Below are positions 27,089-35,367 of a DNA stretch of 64,000 nucleotides, piece after piece. Made by a program: the position numbers and the translations under genes. This DNA is from Amycolatopsis sp. QT-25 (GTDB lineage Bacteria > Actinomycetota > Actinomycetes > Mycobacteriales > Pseudonocardiaceae). The DNA is taken from assembly GCF_029369745.1 (NCBI RefSeq), contig NZ_CP120210.1, forward strand, positions 4,030,001-4,094,000, given 5' to 3'. The notes under the pieces are model-generated. The model did no database searches. It was not told the origin of the DNA and saw nothing but the letters and a program-made list of their open reading frames with translations. Numbering within the stretch: the first letter of the stretch is position 1; each line of letters opens with the position of its first letter.

Positions 27089-27266
27089 CAGGACGGCCGG
27101 GCAGCCCGACATGGCGAGAAGCGGTCTAGTCCGACGTTCGAGGTGATCATCCACCCGCTCCGGAATAGGCACTTGTCACCAATTCCGGTCCGGTCCATCG
27201 AATCCGCGGAAAACGGCTCCTAGCTTCGGTTTTACCGACGCAATCATGAATCCCAGGAGCCTTCCG

Positions 27267-28187
27267 ATGGCCGAGAACGACTTCTTCCGCACTGCTCCCG
27301 ACGAGGTCCGGCGGCTGGCGAGCCGGGGCGAACTTGCCGACCGCGCGGCCATCGCCCGCGGCGACGCCCGCAGGTGCCTGCGGGCGTCCGTCTTCGAGAT
27401 CGCCCAGCCGGTCGTATTCCGGAATCTCACCAGAAAGCTGGAACTCAAACGCGGCCACGACCGCTGTGCCGTAGCGGTCCACAATCTCGCCGACAGGTGC
27501 CTGGACCGCTTCCACGACGATATGGAGGCCGTTGTCCACGACGTGTTCCACAACGCGCGCATTCCCATCACCTCACTGGAGGGCTGGATCCACAGCCGTC
27601 TCTCCTACGCCACCGTCGACGGCTACCGTCGCCGCCGCAGCGAACGCGGTGCGCTGCAGCGCCCCAGGGTCCCTCGCTGGCTGGCGGCCAAGCTGGACGA
27701 GGACCCGATGCTGACCGCGTTGGCCGTCGACATCTTGGAGTTCGCCGGCTCTGACATCGCCATGGGCCCCGGTATCTGGCCGACCGAGCAGTGGGCCGAG
27801 TACCGCGTGGCTCGCGGCAGCGATCCCGCGACCGCCCTGCAGGTGGTCGAAGAGGCGACCGAGGTGGTGCTGACGGCCATGCGCGCCCGGCCAAAGTGGT
27901 ATGCCGACTACGTGGAAAGACCTCTGGGACACAAGCGATTGCTGTCGGTCTCGCTGTCGCGGTTCCCGTCGGAGGACGGCGCCGACCCGGCCTTCCGTCT
28001 GGAAGAACCGGACGCGCTCGCAGAGCGGGCGGCGATCGCGATGGCGGCGATCGACCGCCGGATCGCCGGCGGCGAGGTGCCCGAAGCCGTTGTGGTGGAA
28101 GTGGTGTCGTCGGTGTTCCACGACGAGCCGTGGACCGACGGCCCCACGGCGGTGGGCCGCGTCCTCGCCGCCGTGGCCGCCCGGTGA
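27267..28187 (+). CDS. Sigma-70 region-2-like protein heading block 2
   Basis: A 306-residue protein (MAENDFFRTAPDEV). I chose the ATG at 27267 because AGGAG lies 8 bases upstream; an ATG at 27246 is the alternative. Residues about 85-135 (MEAVVHDVFHNARIPIT, EGWIHSRLSYATVDGYRRRR) have the helix pattern of sigma region 2. The protein is similar in this part and beyond to the product of 10865-11923. No region-4 HTH is seen. Both relatives sit directly before a TPR-CHAT gene, so the pair looks like a duplicated control module. Confidence 0.5.
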   Translation: MAENDFFRTAPDEVRRLASRGELADRAAIARGDARRCLRASVFEIAQPVVFRNLTRKLELKRGHDRCAVAVHNLADRCLDRFHDDMEAVVHDVFHNARIPITSLEGWIHSRLSYATVDGYRRRRSERGALQRPRVPRWLAAKLDEDPMLTALAVDILEFAGSDIAMGPGIWPTEQWAEYRVARGSDPATALQVVEEATEVVLTAMRARPKWYADYVERPLGHKRLLSVSLSRFPSEDGADPAFRLEEPDALAERAAIAMAAIDRRIAGGEVPEAVVVEVVSSVFHDEPWTDGPTAVGRVLAAVAAR

Positions 28188-28235
28188 AGAAACGTCCGTC
28201 CGTCAAAGAAGAGAAGACGCGATCGAGGAGGCTGC

Positions 28236-30932
28236 GTGGAGAACGGACCGGACGCCCCGGCTGAGGTGGAAGTCGTCACCCGCTGCCGGGCCACCGTGGA
28301 CGCGATGGCCGCGGGCGCGGTCGAATCGACCGACGTGTCCTCTTTCTTGGCCGAGCTGAACACGCTACCCGAGGGACACCCCCAGCGCAGCGAACTCGCG
28401 GCCACGATGGTCACCCTGCTGACCAAGGGCGGCGGCGCACCGCCCATGAAGACCATGAGCGATCTCGGTGCGCTGCTGAGCATGGTGGACACCGCGCCGC
28501 CGCACTTACTGGCCTGGCCACAGGCGCGAGACTCGGGACGCGCTTTCCAGCTCGCACACGAGGTGCAGCACCGGGAGGTCGACGACGCCGCCGCCATCGC
28601 CGAGCTGGACGAGCTCGCGAACAGGCAGGCGGACGCCCCGCCCACGCTGAAAATGATCGAGGCCGCCCGCAGAGCGGTACGGCTCAGTACCGCCTTTCAC
28701 CGGGGTGATCAGAGCAGCATCTCCGACGCGGCGAAAGCGCTGGAGGACTTGATCGACCGAGCCGGCGACGTGCCGCAGGCTGCACCTCTCCGGGAAATGC
28801 AAGCCACGATGCGGGACTATCTCCGCACGATGCACACCGGCGACTGGGGAAAGGTGCGAGACCTCCTCGGCCGACTGGGCAGCAACGCGGCCGCCCTTGG
28901 CCTGGACCCGACCGACTTCGCGCTGCCAGTGGAGGGCGAAGCGTTACTGAACCTCGTATCCGGTCCCGAACCCGACCACAGCGAGCTGACCACCGACGAA
29001 ATCATCCGGAAGTACGCGGGTGTCGATGCGGGAGCCGGGGGCAAACTCGCCGCGACCATCGCCCTGCTACGCGGCGGCGACGAGACCGACCTGATCCGAA
29101 TCGACCGCGCCATCGAACTGACGAGGGAGGCGGCGGACGAGCCCGGCCCTCTGCGGGACGCCGCCCGAAACGGGATCGCCCTCGGTCTGTGGCAGCGGGC
29201 GGAAGTCCTCGGCACCACTGAAGGCCTCGACGAGGCCCAGCAGGTACTCGAAGACCTCATCGATGACATGCGTGGCCGCGGTGGCCCGGCCAACCGGCTG
29301 TGGACCGACGTCCACCACATGCTCGCGCAGATCAGGCGGCGGGTGGGCAACCGGCGCGAGTCCGACGTCGCGGGCCTGGAAGCCATGTACCGGTTCGCCC
29401 ACCAGGCCCTGGTGGAGTCAGATCCGGCCGTGGCCAGGATCGGGCTGCGGGAGGCCGCCACCTCTGGCATGGACTTCGCCCGGCAGTGCTTGGTCACCGG
29501 GGACTACGCGCGCGCGATGGACGCGTTGGACGCCGGCCGCGGCCTGATGCTGTTCGCCGAGGTCGAAGTGCTCGACCTCGTACCGAGGCTGCGGGCGGCG
29601 GGTCGCGATGACCTGGCCCGCCGCTGGGAGGTCGAAGGACCGATGGCCTCGGGACTGCGCGCCGAGGCCATCGAGGTTCTGGTGGCGGCCGCGGGCGGGG
29701 TCGACAAGCTGCTCAAGCTGCCGACGCCCTCGGAAGTCCGAGCCGCACTGCGGGCCGTGGACGCGGACGCCCTCGTCTACCTCGTTCCCACCGAAAATCA
29801 GCAGGGGGGAATGGCCCTGGTGGTACCGCGTGAGGGGCCGATGGCCTACCTGCCACTGCCTTACCTCCGCGTACGAAAGGAGGCTGAGGCCGAGGGATAC
29901 CTGGCCGCGTTGTCGGAGCTGTCCCGCGAGCTGTCCCCGGCCGCGCAAGCGCCCTTCACCGACCGCCTGGACGAGCTGTGCGAGTGGGCCTGGCGAGTGG
30001 CCATCGGCCCGCTCTTGGAGCGCTACTTCACCCGTGACGCGGAGAAACGCGACCGGACACCGCGGATCGTGCTCATCCCGATGGCGGAGCTGGCGGCCAT
30101 CCCCTGGCAGGCCGCGCGCAACGCGGAGGGCACTTATGCCGTGGAGCTGGCCGCGTTCTCCCAGGCGGTGTCGGCGCGTGAGTTCTGCGCCAACGCCACC
30201 CGGCCACCGGTACGGCTGACCTCGACCGGCCTCGTCGTCGGTGACCCGCGAACGGAAGGTCTCCCACGGGATCTGCCCGCCGCCCGGCTGGAGGCCTTCG
30301 AGGTGCACAAAGCGTTCCTGCGCGCGGCGAAGTATGTGGGGCGCCGCCCGAACGGCTCGGTGAGTCCGTCGGGGCCGGGCACCGCCGAGCAGGTGCGGGC
30401 CTGGCTGGCCGCCGACAAACCACAGGCGGGAGCGGTCCTCCACCTCGCCTGCCACGGCCAATTCACCTCGGACGAGCAAACGGCGAAGGCAAGCCTGCTG
30501 CTGGCGCCCGATCCCGCGGGCGGCCATGGCGAGCTGGGCGCGGACGAGATCGTGCGGCTGCTCAACAGCAACCCGAACAGGCAGATCGGTCTCGTGGTGA
30601 TGGCCGCGTGCCACACGGGCCGGTCCATCCACGGTTACGACGAGGCGTACAGCCTCGGCACGGCGTTCCTGGCCGGCGGCGTCCGCACGGTCCTCTCCAC
30701 GCAGTGGGCGGTGCCGGACGAGGCCACCTCGATGCTGATGTACCTGTTCCACCACTACCTGAGAACGGAGCGGCTGCCGCCGTGGCAGGCGCTGCGCGCG
30801 GCTCAGCTCTGCATGCTCCGCCCGGAAACGCCCGTGCCCGACGCCATGCCCGCCCACCTGCGCGAGCTCGTCGGCGGCCGCGAGCACGCCGGGGTCGTCG
30901 GCTGGGCCGGGTTCATCCACGGCGGTCATTGA
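28236..30932 (+). CDS. TPR-CHAT protease with intact His-Cys dyad
   Basis: An 898-residue protein from a GTG after GAGGAG. The N-terminal 480 or so residues are helical, TPR-like. The C-terminal CHAT domain (about 510-898) belongs to the caspase-like clan. It contains ALVYLVPTENQQGG, IVLIPMAELAAIPW, VLHLACHGQF (catalytic His about 738), VVMAACHTGRS (catalytic Cys about 792), FLAGGVRTVLSTQWAVPD and WAGFIHGGH. In known systems CHAT proteases are activated executioners (for example in gRAMP/Craspase and CHAT-gasdermin systems). Its target here is unknown. It is the active counterpart of the pseudo-CHAT at 11916-14954. Confidence 0.85.
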   Translation: MENGPDAPAEVEVVTRCRATVDAMAAGAVESTDVSSFLAELNTLPEGHPQRSELAATMVTLLTKGGGAPPMKTMSDLGALLSMVDTAPPHLLAWPQARDSGRAFQLAHEVQHREVDDAAAIAELDELANRQADAPPTLKMIEAARRAVRLSTAFHRGDQSSISDAAKALEDLIDRAGDVPQAAPLREMQATMRDYLRTMHTGDWGKVRDLLGRLGSNAAALGLDPTDFALPVEGEALLNLVSGPEPDHSELTTDEIIRKYAGVDAGAGGKLAATIALLRGGDETDLIRIDRAIELTREAADEPGPLRDAARNGIALGLWQRAEVLGTTEGLDEAQQVLEDLIDDMRGRGGPANRLWTDVHHMLAQIRRRVGNRRESDVAGLEAMYRFAHQALVESDPAVARIGLREAATSGMDFARQCLVTGDYARAMDALDAGRGLMLFAEVEVLDLVPRLRAAGRDDLARRWEVEGPMASGLRAEAIEVLVAAAGGVDKLLKLPTPSEVRAALRAVDADALVYLVPTENQQGGMALVVPREGPMAYLPLPYLRVRKEAEAEGYLAALSELSRELSPAAQAPFTDRLDELCEWAWRVAIGPLLERYFTRDAEKRDRTPRIVLIPMAELAAIPWQAARNAEGTYAVELAAFSQAVSAREFCANATRPPVRLTSTGLVVGDPRTEGLPRDLPAARLEAFEVHKAFLRAAKYVGRRPNGSVSPSGPGTAEQVRAWLAADKPQAGAVLHLACHGQFTSDEQTAKASLLLAPDPAGGHGELGADEIVRLLNSNPNRQIGLVVMAACHTGRSIHGYDEAYSLGTAFLAGGVRTVLSTQWAVPDEATSMLMYLFHHYLRTERLPPWQALRAAQLCMLRPETPVPDAMPAHLRELVGGREHAGVVGWAGFIHGGH

Positions 30933-30956
30933 TCAGCCCAGACCGGAGGAGACCGG

Positions 30957-32399
30957 ATGTCCTACACCACCGAGACCATCGACGAGCTGCGCGCCCGGCT
31001 CGCGGGACTCACCGGACCCGCCAGATCGGAGCCGCTGGGCAGCCTGGCGCAGAAGCTGTATCAACGCATGATGGCGGCGCCGATCGAGTCCCCCTCGGCG
31101 CGGGCAGACTTGGAGGAGGCGATCCGCTGCGCCGACGAGATCTACGGCTACCACCGCGAAGGCGACCCGCAGCGGCCGCAGGTCGCGGCGTTCCTGGGGT
31201 TCCTGCTCGGCTTCCGCGATTCGCAGGTCCGGCACGGAGGCGAACGGCCTCGAGCCATCGCGCTGCTCGAGGAGGCCATCACACAAGGAACGTTCACGGC
31301 GTCCTATTCGGCGATCCTGCGTGTGGTGCTGTCGACGCTGCTGATCACCAACTCCGAGCAGCGGCTGACCGAGACGATGTCGCTGTCGCCGATCGACATG
31401 CTCGCCGGGCGGCGCTCGCCCGCGGCCGACCCGAACCTCGACCGCGCCGAGCAACTCCTGCGGACAGTGAGCCAGACGGCTGGAGTGTCGACTGACGTCT
31501 TGGACATGGCCGAGCTGATGCTGCAGATGTGCGGGCTGATGAAGACCATGCACGGCATCGGGGCCAACCCCTTGGACCTGTCCGCGATGCAAGGCCTCTT
31601 CATGCGGTTCGCCGACATGAAGAAGCGATTCGACGCCGGTGGCACGGGTGTCGTCGGGTTGATGCGCACGGTGCTGGAGCCGGGAGCGGGAATCCTCGAC
31701 GTGCCACGTGACGAAGTACCCGTGATCATCATCGAAGACGAAGGGGAAGAAGGTGCGAACGAGCCGCGCGGGCTGACCCCGGCTGTCGACCCGCCGCGAC
31801 CTGCTCGACATGACCTGATGCGTTCCCTCGTGGACTTGCTGTCCCTCGAACAGGACGGCTGGAACGAGACGGCCCGGCTCCTGCTGCCGGACTCGGCCGC
31901 GCCCGATGTCGAAACCGTCGACGACGCCATCGCCTTGGCCAGTGAGGTCATGGAGAGCGACGATGCCGAACTGTCCGAAGAGGACACCGCGCTGGCCCAC
32001 TTCGTCTACGCCACGTTCTTGTGCTTGCGACAACGCGCGGACTCCCACGGCGACGGCACCGACTCCGAACTCGGCGCGCAGGCCTTGCTGGCCGCCGTGC
32101 GCGCGCTCCCGGCCGGCCACTCGGCCCTGCCGGTGGTGCTGCGCTCGTTGGGTGCCTTCCTCTCCCCCGGGCGGCCGCTCGCCGGACTGGAGACGGTCGC
32201 GGCCGGATTCACCGGACGCCTCGACGCCGCACTGGCCACCGGGGAGCTGGGCGCGGACCGTGCGGCGGAACTGCACGCCCTGCGCTGTGCCTGCCGGGCC
32301 GCGTTCGCCGCGGCCGAGCTGCGCAAGGCGATCGAGGGGCTGCCCGCGGACTACCCCTGGCCCGTGTCGCTGAAGGCCGCGACCCAACCGCTCGGCTGA
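30957..32399 (+). CDS. Helical TPR-like protein of unknown function
   Basis: A 480-residue, Ala/Leu-rich helical protein with TPR-like stretches (ADLEEAIRCADEIYGYHREG, ALLEEAITQG) and an acidic linker in the middle (IIIEDEGEEGANE, about residue 260). There is no membrane segment. The start ATG follows GGAGGAG. It lies between the CHAT protease and the AAA/LuxR regulator in the same direction, so it may be a scaffold or inhibitor for one of them (inference). Confidence 0.6.
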   Translation: MSYTTETIDELRARLAGLTGPARSEPLGSLAQKLYQRMMAAPIESPSARADLEEAIRCADEIYGYHREGDPQRPQVAAFLGFLLGFRDSQVRHGGERPRAIALLEEAITQGTFTASYSAILRVVLSTLLITNSEQRLTETMSLSPIDMLAGRRSPAADPNLDRAEQLLRTVSQTAGVSTDVLDMAELMLQMCGLMKTMHGIGANPLDLSAMQGLFMRFADMKKRFDAGGTGVVGLMRTVLEPGAGILDVPRDEVPVIIIEDEGEEGANEPRGLTPAVDPPRPARHDLMRSLVDLLSLEQDGWNETARLLLPDSAAPDVETVDDAIALASEVMESDDAELSEEDTALAHFVYATFLCLRQRADSHGDGTDSELGAQALLAAVRALPAGHSALPVVLRSLGAFLSPGRPLAGLETVAAGFTGRLDAALATGELGADRAAELHALRCACRAAFAAAELRKAIEGLPADYPWPVSLKAATQPLG

Positions 32400-32422
32400 C
32401 GCGCAGCGTGAAAGGGACAGCG

Positions 32423-35299
32423 GTGACAAACCGGTTCTTCGGGCGGGTCGCCGAACTCCGCCTGCTCTCGGAGCTGCTGGCTGCCGCAGCCGAAGGGCGG
32501 CCCACGGCCGTGGTGCTCGACGGTGAGGCCGGTACCGGAAAGACCCGGCTGTTGCAGGAGTTCGCACGTACCGCGCGAGAGTCCGGCGCGTTCGTACTGG
32601 CGGGCGGCTGCCTGGAACTGGCGGGCGACGGCATTCCGTACGGACCTCTGACCGAGGCGCTGCGTGGCCTGGTCCGTGCCGAAGGCGAGCGGCGCGCCAG
32701 GGACCTGGCCGGACCGGCTTGGTCGGAGCTGGCCGATCTGATCTCCGACTTCACCACCGGCCCCGGGCCCGCCCCGGGATACGGCGCGCAGGCCAGGGTG
32801 TTCGGCGCGGTCTCCCGGTTGCTCGACCACCTCGGCGGCCAGAAACCTTTGCTGCTGGTGTTCGAGGACGTCCAGTGGGCCGACACCGCCACCCTGGATC
32901 TCATCGCCTTCCTGGTGCTCACCAACTCCGATGAGCGGCTGATGCTGGTGTGCAGCTACCGATCGGGGCTCCGCACCGGGCACCCGTTGCGGGTCCGGTT
33001 GACCGAGCCGGAGTTCGTCCGCCGCACCCGCAGGATGACGCTGCCGCCGTTCAGCCGCAAGGAGCTGCGGTCCTTCGTCGCCATACTGACCGGGGAGGAC
33101 GTCAGCCCCGAGCGGGCCGACGAGTACTTCACCCTTTCCGAGGGCAACCCGTACTTCACCGAACAGCTGGTCGCCGAGTCCGGATCGGGCGTCACCCGCA
33201 TCCCGCCGTCACTGCACGACCTCATGCGTGAGCGCCTCGCCCGGCTCGGGCAGCACGCGGGCGAGCTCACCAAGGTCGCGGCAGTGGCGGGCCGCCGGGT
33301 CGGGGACGCCCTGCTGGCCCGGATCTCCGGTCTAGACGACCAGGCGCTCGACGCCGCGCTCACCGAATGCCTCGAACGACGAGTACTGGTTGAGGACGGA
33401 AACGACGCGTCGTACCGGTTCCAGCACGCCCTGCTCCGCGAAGCCGCGTACGGGATGGTGCTCGCCCGGGAACGCAAGCGCCTGCACGCCCAGTTCGCCG
33501 AGGCGCTGGCCGAGGAGACGCCGTCGAACCCTCACTTGCTGCCTGAGCTCGCCTACCACTGGTTCGCCGCGGACGACGCGCGCCGGGCACTGCACGCCTC
33601 GGTCGGCGCAGGGGACCTCGCCATGCGCCTACGGGCGTTCACCGAAGCGGAAACCCAGTACGCCCGTGCGCTGGATCTGTGGCCGCGGTTGCCCGAACCG
33701 GAGCAAGTCACGGGCACCACGCTGACGCAGGTGCTGGAGGTGGCCGCGAACGCCGCCCGCTGGGCCGGGCACCTCCGTCAATGCGTGACTTGGGCTCGCC
33801 GGGCGGTGGAAGCCGCGAACGGGGCGGATCTCGTGCTGCGCGGTGGCCTGCACGAGCGGCTGAGCAGCTATTTGTGGGAGGCGGGCGACGACGAGGAGTC
33901 GCTGGCCGAACTGCGTTCCGCGGACCGCCTGCTGACCGAGGTACGGCCGAGCGCGGCGGGCTCCCGTGTTCGTTCCGCCCTCGCCACCGCGGCGGTGAAG
34001 TCCGGGCAGTGCACGGAAGCACTCGAACTCGCTCTGCAGGCCGAAGCGGAAGCCGAAACGGCGTCTGCGGGTCCGGAAGTCGGGCGCGCGCAGATCAGCC
34101 GGGGGCTGGCGCTGTCCGGTCTCGGCAGACACGACGACGCGATCGCGGCCGTGGAAAGCGCACTGGGCATCGCCGAAGCGGAAGATCAGCTCGAAGACCA
34201 GCTACGAGCCCGTGGCAACCTCGGCGTGTGCTTCGAGCGTGCGGGCCGGATAGCCGAGGCCGCCGAACAGTTCCAGCTCGGCCTGGCGAAAACGAGGGAG
34301 TTCGGCCTGCTCGACTCCCGGCAGTCGGCGCTGCTGGCGAACAACGCCTGCGCCACCCTGTTCCAGATCGGTGAGTGGGACAAGGCGGCGGTCCTCGTCG
34401 AGGAGGTGCTGCGCTACCACCCGGCGCGAGAGACCACGTTCCAGCGGCTGACCAAGGCGGAGGTCGACCTGGCGACCGGCCGGTTCGACGACGCCGAACG
34501 GATGTTGGAGAGTGTGCGGAATTTGCCCAGCACGCAACCGCGGTTCCTGAGCCCCCTCTACCGCTGCCTCGCCGAGCTGGCCGCCGCTCGCGGCGACCTG
34601 GAGGGCGCGCTGAGGACTGTGCGGCACGGGATCGAGGCGGTCGCCGCAAGCGAAGACGCGCTGCTGGTGTTGCAGCTCTGCGCCTATGGACTTCGGCTCG
34701 CCGCTGACTGGCCAGGTCCCTGTCCGCCGCCGGAACTCCAGGTCTTTACCGACGAAGTGGCCTCACGGGCGACCGGTGGCAGTGATCCCGAGACGCAGGT
34801 ACTCGCCGCGCTCTGTGCAGCTGAGCGAGCCAGGGCCGCGGGCGTGGATGACCCGGCGACGTGGAACGGGCTCGCGGATTCGTGGTCTGGTTTGGAACGA
34901 CCGTATTCCGAGGCGTATGCGCTGGCCCGCTCCACGGAAGCCGCCGCCCGGGCTCACGACAGACCGGCCGCGGCCGAGGCGGCTGCGGAAGCCGCGAGGA
35001 TCGCGAACAGGCTCGGAGCCGAACCGCTGGCCGAGCTGATCCAGCGGATCAGCCGGGCACACAAGCTGTCGAGCAGGGTCCCGGCCCGGCCGAAGAGACC
35101 GTTCGGGATCGCCGACCGCGAGCTCGAAATCCTGGGCCTCGTCTCCCAAGGATTGACCAACCGCCAGATCGCCAACCAGCTGCAGGTGGCCACGTCCACC
35201 GTGGCCAACCAGCGTGCGTCGGCGATGCGCAAGCTCGACGCCAAGAACGCCCCCGACGCCGTGCGGATCGCCCGCGAGAACGGGCTGTTGGGGAACTGA
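32423..35299 (+). CDS. Large AAA/LuxR-type (LAL) transcriptional regulator
   Basis: A 958-residue LuxR-family ATP-binding regulator. An AAA_16 NTPase domain begins at once (FFGRVAELRLLSELL), with Walker A DGEAGTGKTR (about 33-42) and Walker B LLLVFEDVQWAD (about 145-156). About 500 residues of TPR-like helices follow. A C-terminal LuxR helix-turn-helix (about 895-955) shows FGIADRELEILGLVSQG, LTNRQIANQL and STVANQRASAMRKLDAKN. The GTG at 32423 after AAAGGGACAG is preferred over upstream extensions that run through the preceding gene. LAL regulators activate operons on ligand binding; the likely target is this cluster (inference). Confidence 0.85.
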   Translation: MTNRFFGRVAELRLLSELLAAAAEGRPTAVVLDGEAGTGKTRLLQEFARTARESGAFVLAGGCLELAGDGIPYGPLTEALRGLVRAEGERRARDLAGPAWSELADLISDFTTGPGPAPGYGAQARVFGAVSRLLDHLGGQKPLLLVFEDVQWADTATLDLIAFLVLTNSDERLMLVCSYRSGLRTGHPLRVRLTEPEFVRRTRRMTLPPFSRKELRSFVAILTGEDVSPERADEYFTLSEGNPYFTEQLVAESGSGVTRIPPSLHDLMRERLARLGQHAGELTKVAAVAGRRVGDALLARISGLDDQALDAALTECLERRVLVEDGNDASYRFQHALLREAAYGMVLARERKRLHAQFAEALAEETPSNPHLLPELAYHWFAADDARRALHASVGAGDLAMRLRAFTEAETQYARALDLWPRLPEPEQVTGTTLTQVLEVAANAARWAGHLRQCVTWARRAVEAANGADLVLRGGLHERLSSYLWEAGDDEESLAELRSADRLLTEVRPSAAGSRVRSALATAAVKSGQCTEALELALQAEAEAETASAGPEVGRAQISRGLALSGLGRHDDAIAAVESALGIAEAEDQLEDQLRARGNLGVCFERAGRIAEAAEQFQLGLAKTREFGLLDSRQSALLANNACATLFQIGEWDKAAVLVEEVLRYHPARETTFQRLTKAEVDLATGRFDDAERMLESVRNLPSTQPRFLSPLYRCLAELAAARGDLEGALRTVRHGIEAVAASEDALLVLQLCAYGLRLAADWPGPCPPPELQVFTDEVASRATGGSDPETQVLAALCAAERARAAGVDDPATWNGLADSWSGLERPYSEAYALARSTEAAARAHDRPAAAEAAAEAARIANRLGAEPLAELIQRISRAHKLSSRVPARPKRPFGIADRELEILGLVSQGLTNRQIANQLQVATSTVANQRASAMRKLDAKNAPDAVRIARENGLLGN

Positions 35300-35367
35300 T
35301 GGACCGCGAGGACAGGCCAGGGCACGGCCCGGGTCTGGTTCCGCGTACCTGGAACCTGGAGGGAAAC

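Noticed and set aside
32021..32422. N-terminal extension of the LuxR-type regulator
   Set aside because: The extension runs through the end of the preceding gene in another frame. The GTG at 32423 has a ribosome-binding site and starts directly before the conserved AAA domain.
34861..35367. N-terminal extension of the caspase-like protein
   Set aside because: It overlaps the LuxR helix-turn-helix in another frame. The ATG at 35368 starts two residues before the first caspase strand.
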